Shown: positions 15,232-22,274 of the stretch, piece by piece
How positions within the stretch are numbered: position 1 is the first letter of the stretch
How the letters are laid out: every line of letters begins with the position of its first letter
Notes under the pieces: generated by a model
Told to the model about the DNA's origin: nothing
The model's input: only the letters and a program-made list of their open reading frames with translations
Database searches by the model: none
Translations under genes and position numbers: made by a program
DNA from: Methanomassiliicoccales archaeon
GTDB lineage: Archaea; Thermoplasmatota; Thermoplasmata; Sysuiplasmatales; Sysuiplasmataceae
Direction of reading: 5' to 3'
DNA: 22,857 nucleotides
NCBI GenBank assembly: GCA_027365715.1
Contig: DAHXLZ010000026.1
Span: 1 to 22,857 of the forward strand

Positions 15232-16569
15232 TCAGGTATCTGATGACCTGGTGACGTTCAGCCGTTTGACTGAAACATATGGCACAGTGCTTGGCGTGAA
15301 GGATTCTCCCCACCAGCTCAGATGTTCCCTCTCTTTTGATGCGGCGCTGACTCTCTTCAGAAGACCCACAAGGTTTTCTGTAATTCGTATTCCCTTCACA
15401 GCACCGACAATTTCCCCATTCTTTATGCGCAATATTGCATCCCGCGGTATGGTAGAAAAATCGCCCTTCACATAACTCTTGTATCTCGTGTACCAGACAT
15501 TGTTGATGTAGAGCCCGTTTCTTATTTCTCCGATCATTTCATCCCGTGACTGGTTTCCGCCGGCAAATGAAAGCATGAATGCCTCAGGCGCAATCAATCC
15601 GGCATTTCCCGTGGTCCTTGTTCCGAACTTCTTTGAAGTCGAAGTGTTGTGCAGATAGGTTTTCAGCACGCCGTCGGTGATTATTCTTGTTTTCCCCGTT
15701 GCAACACCTTCATCGTCAAAGCGCCTGAAACCATAGAGCTTCCTCTCAGGGTCGTCTTCTATCGAGACAGCATCTGAAGCTACCCGCTTTCCGATCTTTC
15801 CGCCAAGGCACGAGAAGCCTGAAATTACCTGATATGCAGAAGCCATGAGACCGACCTGGGAAGTCAGTGTTGCCACAACCATCGGGTCCAGTATGGTGTC
15901 GTACCTTCCCTCTTCGCAGGCGACTGGTTTACTTGCTCCTGATGCAATAATTGCTGCTTTGGCTGCCGCCCGTTCGGGGTGAAAATCGCTGCCGCTCAAT
16001 GAAGAAATCACAGAATGGCCGCTTGCATCCTCCCCGTCAAAGCACCTTATGGACAGATAATAAGAACCTGAACCCTCTTTCTTAGTGATTCCAGTTGAGG
16101 ACGCTGTGCACCTGATGTAAAAGCTGCCATAGAGAGATCCAGAACAGCTGGTAGCGCCATTCTTCAGAGCGGTATCGATTGCCGTGTGGGCAAAACCTGA
16201 CAGCGCTCTGTCTGAAACCGGCTTTTCAGATGAAATGTAGCTTCTCGCCTTCGATGACCCGGCTATGCCGAGGTAATCTTCGCTAGGTTCTGAATTATTT
16301 GCGGTTCCGATGGCACGCCTGACAGATTCTCTGTAATCATCGTTGCCCTTAATTGTGGTGGATACCACCCTTTTCTTTTTCGAAAGAAAGAGATGAAATG
16401 AAGTGTCCTTCCAATTATTGAAAATATCCAGCCTGTTCTCGCTGAACCTTATCTGTCTGGTGTCTGAACTGATCCCGTTTACGATTACATCATCTGCGCC
16501 TGCCGTTACTGATTCCGAAACTATCTTTTCTGAAAAATTTGCAAGATCCTCTGAGTTCAGACTAATCAC
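15232..16569 (-). CDS. tldE: TldE/PmbA-family peptidase subunit
   Basis: A 445-residue partner of TldD. It begins with an acidic domain holding VNGISSDTRQIRFSENRLD, the strand pair common to TldD/TldE, and ends with GEIVGAVKGIRITENL. It lacks the HExxxH zinc motif seen in TldD, as expected for the TldE subunit. In E. coli the heterodimer is a metalloprotease that degrades unfolded or peptide substrates, including the microcin B17 leader. GTG 16569 lies one base after the tldD stop, so the two are translationally coupled. No small peptide precursor gene is visible beside it; a housekeeping role is more likely. Confidence 0.92.
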   Translation of the reverse strand: MISLNSEDLANFSEKIVSESVTAGADDVIVNGISSDTRQIRFSENRLDIFNNWKDTSFHLFLSKKKRVVSTTIKGNDDYRESVRRAIGTANNSEPSEDYLGIAGSSKARSYISSEKPVSDRALSGFAHTAIDTALKNGATSCSGSLYGSFYIRCTASSTGITKKEGSGSYYLSIRCFDGEDASGHSVISSLSGSDFHPERAAAKAAIIASGASKPVACEEGRYDTILDPMVVATLTSQVGLMASAYQVISGFSCLGGKIGKRVASDAVSIEDDPERKLYGFRRFDDEGVATGKTRIITDGVLKTYLHNTSTSKKFGTRTTGNAGLIAPEAFMLSFAGGNQSRDEMIGEIRNGLYINNVWYTRYKSYVKGDFSTIPRDAILRIKNGEIVGAVKGIRITENLVGLLKRVSAASKEREHLSWWGESFTPSTVPYVSVKRLNVTRSSDT

Positions 16570-16570
16570 C

Positions 16571-17998
16571 TCACTTTATTACAATTCCCTTAGCCCGCAT
16601 CATGGGTCCACCCATATCGACCGCCATACCCTGCATTGGATCTCCCTTCCCGCAGGAGCCTCCAAAAAATTTCACATTCCTGCCTATCGCGTCCACTGAG
16701 CTCCAGAGGCCTTTCGTCGTTATTTCGAGCACCGGGGACCTTACGGGAGTGGTTAGTTCGCCATTCTCGATCATATACGCTTCCCTCCCGACATATTTCT
16801 GATTGAATCGTCTGTCATCAATGTTCCATTCTGTGAAGCTTTTCAAGAAAATACCCCTCTTCACTTCTGCAATCATTTCTTCATCTTCCCAGTCTCCGGG
16901 AAGAAGATAGGTGTTGGCCATCCTGACGAGCGGTTCCATTTCAAACGAAGATGACCTCCCGGCACCGTTGCTTCCTTTGCCCGTCTTGCCCCCGCTTTCT
17001 CTATCCTGGAGGAACTCATTGATTTTTCCGTCAGAGTATAATGTCCTCGGCCTCGCCCTGACACCCTCATCGTCGAACTCATAATAGCCATAACTGTTGG
17101 GAATGGTAGGATCGTCAACTATTGTCACAAACTCTGAGCCTATCCTTTCTCCTGTAGAATCCAGCCTGACAAACGACTTTCCAGCCTGTGAAGCTTCCCT
17201 GCCCATGATCCTGTCCGCCTCCATTGGATGACCGCAACTTTCATGGCAGGCGATGCCGGTAACTTCCGGGCCGCATATCAAATCCATGCGTTCCCTCTTT
17301 GCAGTCTTTCCATTTTCCAGCAGTTGCTGAAGTCCCCTGACATCATCGGTTGATGAGGCGTCGATATTCCAGTGCTCGAGAGCTTCATATCCTCCAGTGT
17401 AACCATAGTCTCTGTGGACCTGCTCGGAATCACCTCCCTTCACCATGGTTATGAAATAAGACAGCATGAGTTTGGGATCAATGCCTTTAACGCTTGTCCC
17501 TTCAGAATCCACGTAGAATTTTGTTTCCATACTTTCTGTGAGATAAATCTGCCTGAATGACTTCAAGTCTGTTGCTGAGGCAATCTTACTGTCGAGCTCA
17601 AGGAATCTGTCAATTTTCTGCCGTTCATCCATGCTTTCAAACGGTATTTTTTGTGGCACTTTCCAGGTTGCGCTTTCGGCCCTTGCACCGCCCAGATCAG
17701 GCGCAACACTCATGCAGGCTCCGGCCATCGACTTTGCCCTGGCTACCGCAGACTTTACACCGGTCCTGTTCAGCTTATTGGTGGCGGAAAATCCTATACC
17801 GCCGGATGTGGCCACCCTTACGGCTATGCCATAGTCGGTATCGGGTGAAATTACGGAGAGAGAGCCATTTCTGAAGAGCATTTCAAGAGTTCTGCAGTTT
17901 CTGTAGGTTACAGATGCATATTTTGTGCCATTCTGCATGGCAAAGTTGAGGCCCTCCTCAGCAAGGTCGAATCCGACTTCATCTTCCATCGTGCTCAT
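16571..17998 (-). CDS. tldD: TldD-family zinc metalloprotease subunit
   Basis: The zinc motif HESCGH (H252-E253...H257) is the HExxxH signature of TldD. The N-terminal domain contains SVTYRNCRTLEMLFRNGSL, and the C terminus has the glycine-rich KFFGGSCGKGDPMQG segment. Length from ATG 17998 is 475 residues, normal for the family. ATG 17989 is equally possible and has GAGGAG 9 nt upstream. The open frame reaches 18133, but the first 45 residues are Cys-rich and unlike TldD, so I leave them out. First gene of the tldD-tldE pair; upstream is the 404-nt gene-free stretch with the mobile-element relic. Confidence 0.94.
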   Translation of the reverse strand: MSTMEDEVGFDLAEEGLNFAMQNGTKYASVTYRNCRTLEMLFRNGSLSVISPDTDYGIAVRVATSGGIGFSATNKLNRTGVKSAVARAKSMAGACMSVAPDLGGARAESATWKVPQKIPFESMDERQKIDRFLELDSKIASATDLKSFRQIYLTESMETKFYVDSEGTSVKGIDPKLMLSYFITMVKGGDSEQVHRDYGYTGGYEALEHWNIDASSTDDVRGLQQLLENGKTAKRERMDLICGPEVTGIACHESCGHPMEADRIMGREASQAGKSFVRLDSTGERIGSEFVTIVDDPTIPNSYGYYEFDDEGVRARPRTLYSDGKINEFLQDRESGGKTGKGSNGAGRSSSFEMEPLVRMANTYLLPGDWEDEEMIAEVKRGIFLKSFTEWNIDDRRFNQKYVGREAYMIENGELTTPVRSPVLEITTKGLWSSVDAIGRNVKFFGGSCGKGDPMQGMAVDMGGPMMRAKGIVIK

Positions 17999-18144
17999 CT
18001 CCTCATAATACAGTACGGGACGCAAAATGCAACAGTAGCACAAATAGTCTGCGAAAATGCAGCAACATGAACCGGTAAGGTGCGAGTATGTCCTCAGCCT
18101 GTTATCCGGGAAGACAGTTAGACACAACTGCACAAATCAGACCG

Positions 18145-18168
18145 CATGAACGCCATGAACGCCATGAA
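18145..18168 (+). repeat. 9-bp tandem repeat (about 2.7 copies)
   Basis: CATGAACGC is repeated twice and followed by CATGAA. In one frame it reads Met-Asn-Ala repeated. It lies in the proposed decayed tnpB tail and may be a replication-slippage product. Confidence 0.6.
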
Positions 18169-18344
18169 TCAAGGACCGTGTGCGGATGGTCCGGCAGGAA
18201 CAGTCTGAAGATGTGCCGGTATTACCAAGAAAAGGTCGTGAATGCCCATGAATTCGTTCGTGGGATGAAGCGGCCAAGACCATTAATCGGCGGAAAGTGT
18301 GTGCCCGGCAGCATTAGAGTGTGACTCCCAGTGCCGCAAGGAAT

Positions 18345-18364
18345 CCCATGGTTTCAACCATGGG
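18345..18364 (+). repeat. Perfect inverted repeat (hairpin) at the IS right end
   Basis: CCCATGGTT and AACCATGGG flank a 2-nt centre (realistically an 8-bp stem with a TTCA loop). It is followed by GGGATGTCA at 18365-18373. There is no T-run on either side, which argues against a simple terminator for the neighbouring minus-strand gene ending at 18403. Confidence 0.85.
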
Positions 18365-18402
18365 GGGATGTCAGGACAGCTCAGCTTGCATAAGTGATTC
18401 TG

Positions 18403-18900
18403 TCAATGGGATTTCACCCTGTATCTTTCGGCAGCCGATAAGGCAAGGTCTACGGCGTCTTCGGCGGAACGGGCCTCAATACATTCACCTTCTTCCTCTT
18501 TCGACTTTATGAGCTTGAAACTGTCAAGTGATATTACCGATTTTCCTTCCGCTATCGCAAAAGCTGCTTCAGAAAGAGTACCGTTGGAACCATCAATCGA
18601 AATAAGCGCATCCGACGCTCGTACAATCAGGAAATTTCGGGCATACCCGAATCCGGTCGGAAGTCTGACAGTGAGGAATTCATTCGACACTTCCGGATCC
18701 CTGCCAGGAAGTATTCCAACCGAAATTCCACCCCGACTCCTGGCACCTCTTGCTGCACTCTCCATTACACCCGTGAGACCGCCACAGACAACTATCGCAT
18801 TTCTGGCGGCAAGAAGCTCTCCCACCCTGTAAGCCATTCTTAGATGATTGTCGTCGGTGTTGCTGCCGCCTATTATTCCAATATTATAGGGTGCACTCAT
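18403..18900 (-). CDS. LOG/TIGR00725-like Rossmann-fold protein
   Basis: A 165-residue protein starting NIGIIGGSNTDD. The strand-loop NAIVVCGGLTGVMESAARGA and the following GGISVGILPGRD belong to the LOG-like family (TIGR00725 and distant relatives of the cytokinin-activating nucleoside-5'-monophosphate phosphoribohydrolases). TGFGYARNFLIV is also conserved. The catalytic PGGxGTxxE of true LOG enzymes appears here as DGSNGTLSE, with the Pro and first Gly gone, so enzymatic activity of the LOG type is uncertain; function unknown. ATG 18900 is chosen because the family starts right before the first strand. GTG 18933 extends it by 11 unlike residues. It is divergent from srp19 over about 160 nt. 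Confidence 0.8.
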   Translation of the reverse strand: MSAPYNIGIIGGSNTDDNHLRMAYRVGELLAARNAIVVCGGLTGVMESAARGARSRGGISVGILPGRDPEVSNEFLTVRLPTGFGYARNFLIVRASDALISIDGSNGTLSEAAFAIAEGKSVISLDSFKLIKSKEEEGECIEARSAEDAVDLALSAAERYRVKSH

Positions 18901-19025
18901 TCGAAAACCGCACTGCGATTCAATTGTGCTCACCTATTATTCTCTTTGCCTGTTCGGATCGCACGGCGGGCGGGCATACGCAACCAAATTCAGCGAAAAC
19001 AGTCATAATATGAAACCGCATAGGC

Positions 19026-19039
19026 AAAAATTATCTAAC
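19026..19039 (+). promoter_or_regulatory. TATA-like box of the srp19 operon
   Basis: AAAAATTATCTAAC is centred about 29 nt before ATG 19062, in the divergent region shared with the LOG-like gene. Confidence 0.45.
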
Positions 19040-19061
19040 CAGGCCCGATCTGCAGGGTACA

Positions 19062-19340
19062 ATGCAGAAAAAGAAACGTTGGGTCATGTGGCCCTCATAT
19101 TTCGATTCAAGATTGAAGAGGCATCAGGGAAGACGTGTGAACAGGAAAGATGCAATTGAATCGCCCACCGTCCAGATGATTTCAAGCGCACTCACGGTCA
19201 TGGGAGTGGAACATGAAATAGATGCCGGGGCAAGCTTTCCTGCCCAATGGTTCAGGAAGGAGGGCAGAGTTTTTGTCGACAGTACCACGAGAAAGCGCGA
19301 GCTTCTGAAGGCAATCTGTGAGAACATGAAAAAGATGTGA
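19062..19340 (+). CDS. srp19: Signal recognition particle protein SRP19
   Basis: A 92-residue RNA-binding protein of the signal recognition particle; it binds helices 6 and 8 of SRP RNA and promotes SRP54 binding. RWVMWPSYFDSRLKRHQGRR at the N terminus and the central ESPTVQMISSAL helix, then PAQWFRKEGRVFV, match archaeal SRP19 in order and length. The start ATG 19062 agrees with the TATA spacing. It heads a plus-strand run with nnr and the two phosphoesterases. No SRP RNA gene was recognised in this window. Confidence 0.93.
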   Translation: MQKKKRWVMWPSYFDSRLKRHQGRRVNRKDAIESPTVQMISSALTVMGVEHEIDAGASFPAQWFRKEGRVFVDSTTRKRELLKAICENMKKM

Positions 19341-19380
19341 ATAACATATGTCCTACGCGATACAGGCTGGTGCTGCTTGA

Positions 19381-20826
19381 GTGCTGGAAATGTCGGATTC
19401 CCGGGTCATCGACAGGAATGCTGAGGCTGCAGGTGTAACTGTTTCAACACTTATGGAAAACGCCGGAAAATGTGTTGCGGACTTAATAGAGACCAAATTC
19501 GGAGACAGGAAGCACATTGTCTTTGTATGCGGACCGGGAAATAATGGCGGAGACGGTTTTGTCGCTGCCGGCATACTGTCCCGCAGTCGCAAAACATCCG
19601 TCATACTTATGAGGGGATCAACAGAGGCACAACAGAGACCCCACCTTAAAGAAAGACTCGACAGAGTATCCGGCCTGGTGGGTGATGCTTCGCTGCTTGA
19701 GTCGCCGGGGCAGAAGCGCACACTTATCGTTGACTGCCTGCTGGGTTCGGGCATCAGCAGGCCACCTTCGGGCGAATTTCGGAACATCATTCAATCAATA
19801 AATGAGGCAAGGACGGGAGGTGCCGCGGTGGTTTCCGTTGACGTTCCGTCCGGCTTTCCTTTCGACGAGCACGTGAAGCCGGACGTTACGATTACGTTTA
19901 CAGACAAAAAATCAGGCATGAATGAGTCAAATAGCGGAAGGATTGTGATTGCAGATATTGGCATTCCTGACCGTGCGTTGAAATATACGGGTCCCGGCGA
20001 GATGGAGTTATACCCTGTACCGGAGAAGTATTCCCACAAGGGAAATAACGGCATCGTTACAGTAATAGGCGGAGGGGTATTCTCCGGCGCTGCAGTATTC
20101 TCATCACTTGCTGCTTACAGAACTGGCGCGGATCTTGTTTATACTTTTGTTCCTGAGAGTTCGCTGCTGACTGTCGCTTCATTTTCGCCGTCAATTATGG
20201 CCTTTCCAGTGGAAGAAAGGAAAGTCTCTTCCGAGGATATCAGCAGGATACTGCTCTGGGCAGAGAAGAGCGGATCGGCGTTGATTGGACCGGGAACAGA
20301 CGCTTCTTCGCATGATTTCATCACAGAAGTAATTCGCCGGATCTCGTGTCCGCTTGTAATCGATGCGGGTGGCATAGAGGCTGCGGGAAAAAACCACGCC
20401 ATCCTTTCAGGAAAGGATGCCGTTATAACGCCGCACTCAATGGAGTTCTACAAACTGACAGGAGCACTTCTCGAAGAGGATATCGAGTCCAGGAAATCGA
20501 CCGTCATGAAATGGGCATCCAAACTGGGTGTCACGATACTGCTCAAAGGTGCTGTCGACATAATCAGCGATGGAAGACGCACAAGATTGAATGAAACTGG
20601 AAATGCAGGTATGACTGTTGGAGGGACTGGCGATGTGCTCGCGGGCATAGTTGCAGCACTCATGTCCAAAGGACTGAGCGGATTTGACGCCGCAAGACTT
20701 GGTGCCTATATGAATGGATGTGCAGGCGATGTCTGCTTTATGAAAAAGTCATATGGACTCGTCGCCAGCGATGTCATAGAAGCGATACCGGAAGTCCTGA
20801 TTTCCCATTTAGGTGTTAAAAGATGA
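19381..20826 (+). CDS. nnr: Bifunctional NAD(P)H-hydrate epimerase/dehydratase
   Basis: A 481-residue fusion that repairs hydrated NAD(P)H. The N-terminal YjeF_N epimerase domain (about 1-210) has LMENAGK and CGPGNNGGDGF (50-60) and VDVPSGF. The C-terminal ribokinase-like dehydratase domain (about 215-478) has GPGTDASS, VIDAGGIEA, ITPHSMEF, and NAGMTVGGTGDVLAG, the nucleotide-binding signature. The start GTG 19381 gives MLEMSDSRVIDRNAE, in line with the family; ATG 19390 is a close alternative. The GTG directly follows the TGA of a 10-codon in-frame ORF (19348-19380). The stop overlaps the next start by 4 nt (ATGA). Confidence 0.95.
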   Translation: MLEMSDSRVIDRNAEAAGVTVSTLMENAGKCVADLIETKFGDRKHIVFVCGPGNNGGDGFVAAGILSRSRKTSVILMRGSTEAQQRPHLKERLDRVSGLVGDASLLESPGQKRTLIVDCLLGSGISRPPSGEFRNIIQSINEARTGGAAVVSVDVPSGFPFDEHVKPDVTITFTDKKSGMNESNSGRIVIADIGIPDRALKYTGPGEMELYPVPEKYSHKGNNGIVTVIGGGVFSGAAVFSSLAAYRTGADLVYTFVPESSLLTVASFSPSIMAFPVEERKVSSEDISRILLWAEKSGSALIGPGTDASSHDFITEVIRRISCPLVIDAGGIEAAGKNHAILSGKDAVITPHSMEFYKLTGALLEEDIESRKSTVMKWASKLGVTILLKGAVDIISDGRRTRLNETGNAGMTVGGTGDVLAGIVAALMSKGLSGFDAARLGAYMNGCAGDVCFMKKSYGLVASDVIEAIPEVLISHLGVKR

Positions 20827-21485
20827 AGAAATACGGTGTAATTTCTGACATACATTCCAATTTTCCGGCTCTGAGGGAAGTCATGCAGCACCTGGACAGG
20901 GAAGGAGTGGAAGAGATTCTGTGTGCAGGCGACATTGTTGGCTACAACTCAATGCCCAACGAGGTGGTCGATTTGTTGAGAAACAGAAAGGTGCTGTGTA
21001 TACTGGGGAACCATGACCGCTGTGTCATAAGAGCCGACTACAATAGCATGAATGCACTTGCTGTTGCTGCGATCAGATGGACTGCAAAGAATCTAACAGT
21101 CGAAAATACTGCTTTTCTGAAGAATCTGGTGGACAGCATGGTTCTGGATGATGTTGCCATGTATCACGGATCGCCGTTTGATCCTGATGAATACACATAT
21201 GAGGAGATGGTAGACGAGCGACTGATCGTCCGATCGGGCAAGCCGCTGACGATATTGGGTCACACGCACGTTCCGTTCATAAAGAAGTTATCATCGGCCA
21301 CGGTGCTGAACCCAGGTTCGGTCGGCCAGCCAAGGGACGGAGATGCGCGAGCATCGTGTGCCGTCATCTCGAAATCTGAACGGCAGATAATCAGGGTACC
21401 ATATGATGTGGAAGAGATAATTTCACAGAATACCCTGCAAGACCTGCCTGACCCCCTTTCGGAAAGGCTGAGGTGGGGGGTCTGA
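20823..21485 (+). CDS. Metallophosphoesterase, YfcE/MJ0936-like
   Basis: A 220-residue calcineurin-like phosphoesterase with the full metal-ligand set: SDIHSN (8-13), AGDIVGYN, LGNHDR, YHGSP, and GHTHVPF followed by NPGSVGQPRDGD. The N-P-G-S-V-G-Q-P-R stretch is typical of the YfcE/MJ0936 group, whose members hydrolyse phosphodiesters in vitro; the physiological substrate is not established. The start ATG 20823 overlaps the nnr stop by 4 nt, so translation is coupled. The tail overlaps the start of the next phosphoesterase by 13 nt. Confidence 0.92.
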   Translation: MKKYGVISDIHSNFPALREVMQHLDREGVEEILCAGDIVGYNSMPNEVVDLLRNRKVLCILGNHDRCVIRADYNSMNALAVAAIRWTAKNLTVENTAFLKNLVDSMVLDDVAMYHGSPFDPDEYTYEEMVDERLIVRSGKPLTILGHTHVPFIKKLSSATVLNPGSVGQPRDGDARASCAVISKSERQIIRVPYDVEEIISQNTLQDLPDPLSERLRWGV

Positions 21486-22255
21486 AAGAAAGCCGGGCCA
21501 CTTCTCAACCGGTAGCCGGTTACCCCGCACTGATTGTCAGCTCCAAAGAGGACATACTGGTTATTGCGGATCTCCACATAGGACTTGGCCACGAACTGGA
21601 GGAAAAGGGAATACTGATCAGACAGCAGACTGAAAAGATGATAAAAGACCTGACCTTCCTGTCGTCGCTTTCCACCCACCTTGTCATTGTTGGTGATCTC
21701 AGACACGAAATAAGGGGAAGAAATACAGATTCCGAAATTCCGGCATTCATGTCATCCCTCCTTGATATTTATGATCGGATTGAAATTGTTCCTGGCAATC
21801 ACGACGGCATGATTTTAAGAATGCTTCCTCAAAGGGTCATTGTTCATCCGTCTGCCGGCTTCTCAATCAGGGGTTTCTCGTTCTTTCATGGGCACACCTG
21901 GCCCTTGTCGTCGATGATGGCCGAGCGTACGCTGATCATGGGCCATCTTCACCCTGCGGTTGAATTTGTAGATTCGCTGGACAACAGATATGTCGAAAAA
22001 TGCTGGTTCCGGGCGCCGATGAAGGAGAAGGACCCCACCGAGCGTTATTCGTCAATGCCCACTGAGGTTATTGTGCTGCCTGCCTTCAATCCTCTTCTGA
22101 CAGGAACTCCGATCAACAGAAAAGGGATGAAAGGATTTGGACCTCTGTTCAGCAATGGGTTGATAAAAAGCCTCAGGGGTAAGCTGTACCTTCTTGACGG
22201 CACATTCCTTGGTTCTCTTAATGAGATTGCTGTCAGCCCGATTGATAATTCATAG
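21473..22255 (+). CDS. SbcD/Mre11-related archaeal phosphoesterase (TIGR00024-like)
   Basis: A 260-residue metallophosphoesterase of a different branch from its upstream neighbour: ADLHIGLG, GDLRHE, VPGNHDG, FFHGHTWP and MGHLHP carry the metal ligands in order. The GDxxH form and the C-terminal LPAFNPLLTGTPIN segment match the archaeal SbcD-related family (TIGR00024/MJ0037-like). This family is known mainly from genomic context with DNA-processing genes; biochemical role unknown. The GTG start at 21473 lies inside the end of the previous gene (13-nt overlap, different frame), so coupled translation is expected. The first 15 residues are not conserved-looking, so a slightly later start cannot be excluded. 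Confidence 0.9.
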   Translation: MGGLKESRATSQPVAGYPALIVSSKEDILVIADLHIGLGHELEEKGILIRQQTEKMIKDLTFLSSLSTHLVIVGDLRHEIRGRNTDSEIPAFMSSLLDIYDRIEIVPGNHDGMILRMLPQRVIVHPSAGFSIRGFSFFHGHTWPLSSMMAERTLIMGHLHPAVEFVDSLDNRYVEKCWFRAPMKEKDPTERYSSMPTEVIVLPAFNPLLTGTPINRKGMKGFGPLFSNGLIKSLRGKLYLLDGTFLGSLNEIAVSPIDNS

Positions 22256-22274
22256 CTGGCTGCGAAAGCCTTCT

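Larger units (their letters stand above)
18141..18374 (+). mobile_element. Decayed right end of an IS200/IS605-family element (tnpB tail plus RE/omega-RNA)
   Basis: The strongest evidence is the right-end block: GAATCCC, a perfect 9-bp inverted repeat, then GGGGATGTCA. This arrangement (GAATCCC-stem-loop-GGGAGGATGTCA) is what I know from the right ends of many TnpB-carrying IS200/IS605 elements, where it also forms the 3' end of the omega-RNA. Upstream, frames are broken by stops and shifts. The peptide fragments NAMNAMNQGPCADGPAGTV and PVLPRKGRE look like the RD-x-NA...G-x-GTV tail that follows the TnpB zinc ribbon, but this is a weak match. No intact tnpB, no tnpA and no left end are visible. 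18000-18140 shows no recognisable gene. The exact left boundary is unknown; right boundary is inferred at the GTCA(G). Confidence 0.6.

Noticed and set aside
15232..17998. tldD-tldE pair as part of a peptide natural-product cluster
   Set aside because: No precursor peptide, modification enzyme or exporter lies nearby; neighbours are housekeeping genes.
17999..18133. N-terminal 45-residue extension of TldD
   Set aside because: Cys-rich and unlike the TldD family, and two good ATG codons at 17998 and 17989 follow it.
18088..18324. A 78-residue plus-strand ORF as a real gene
   Set aside because: No promoter or ribosome site, low-complexity start, and it overlaps the decayed element; other frames in the region look equally like fragments.
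18345..18364. Hairpin as a rho-independent terminator of the LOG-like gene
   Set aside because: No T-run follows on the minus strand, archaea rarely use such terminators, and the flanking GAATCCC/GGATGTCA fits an IS200/IS605 right end better.
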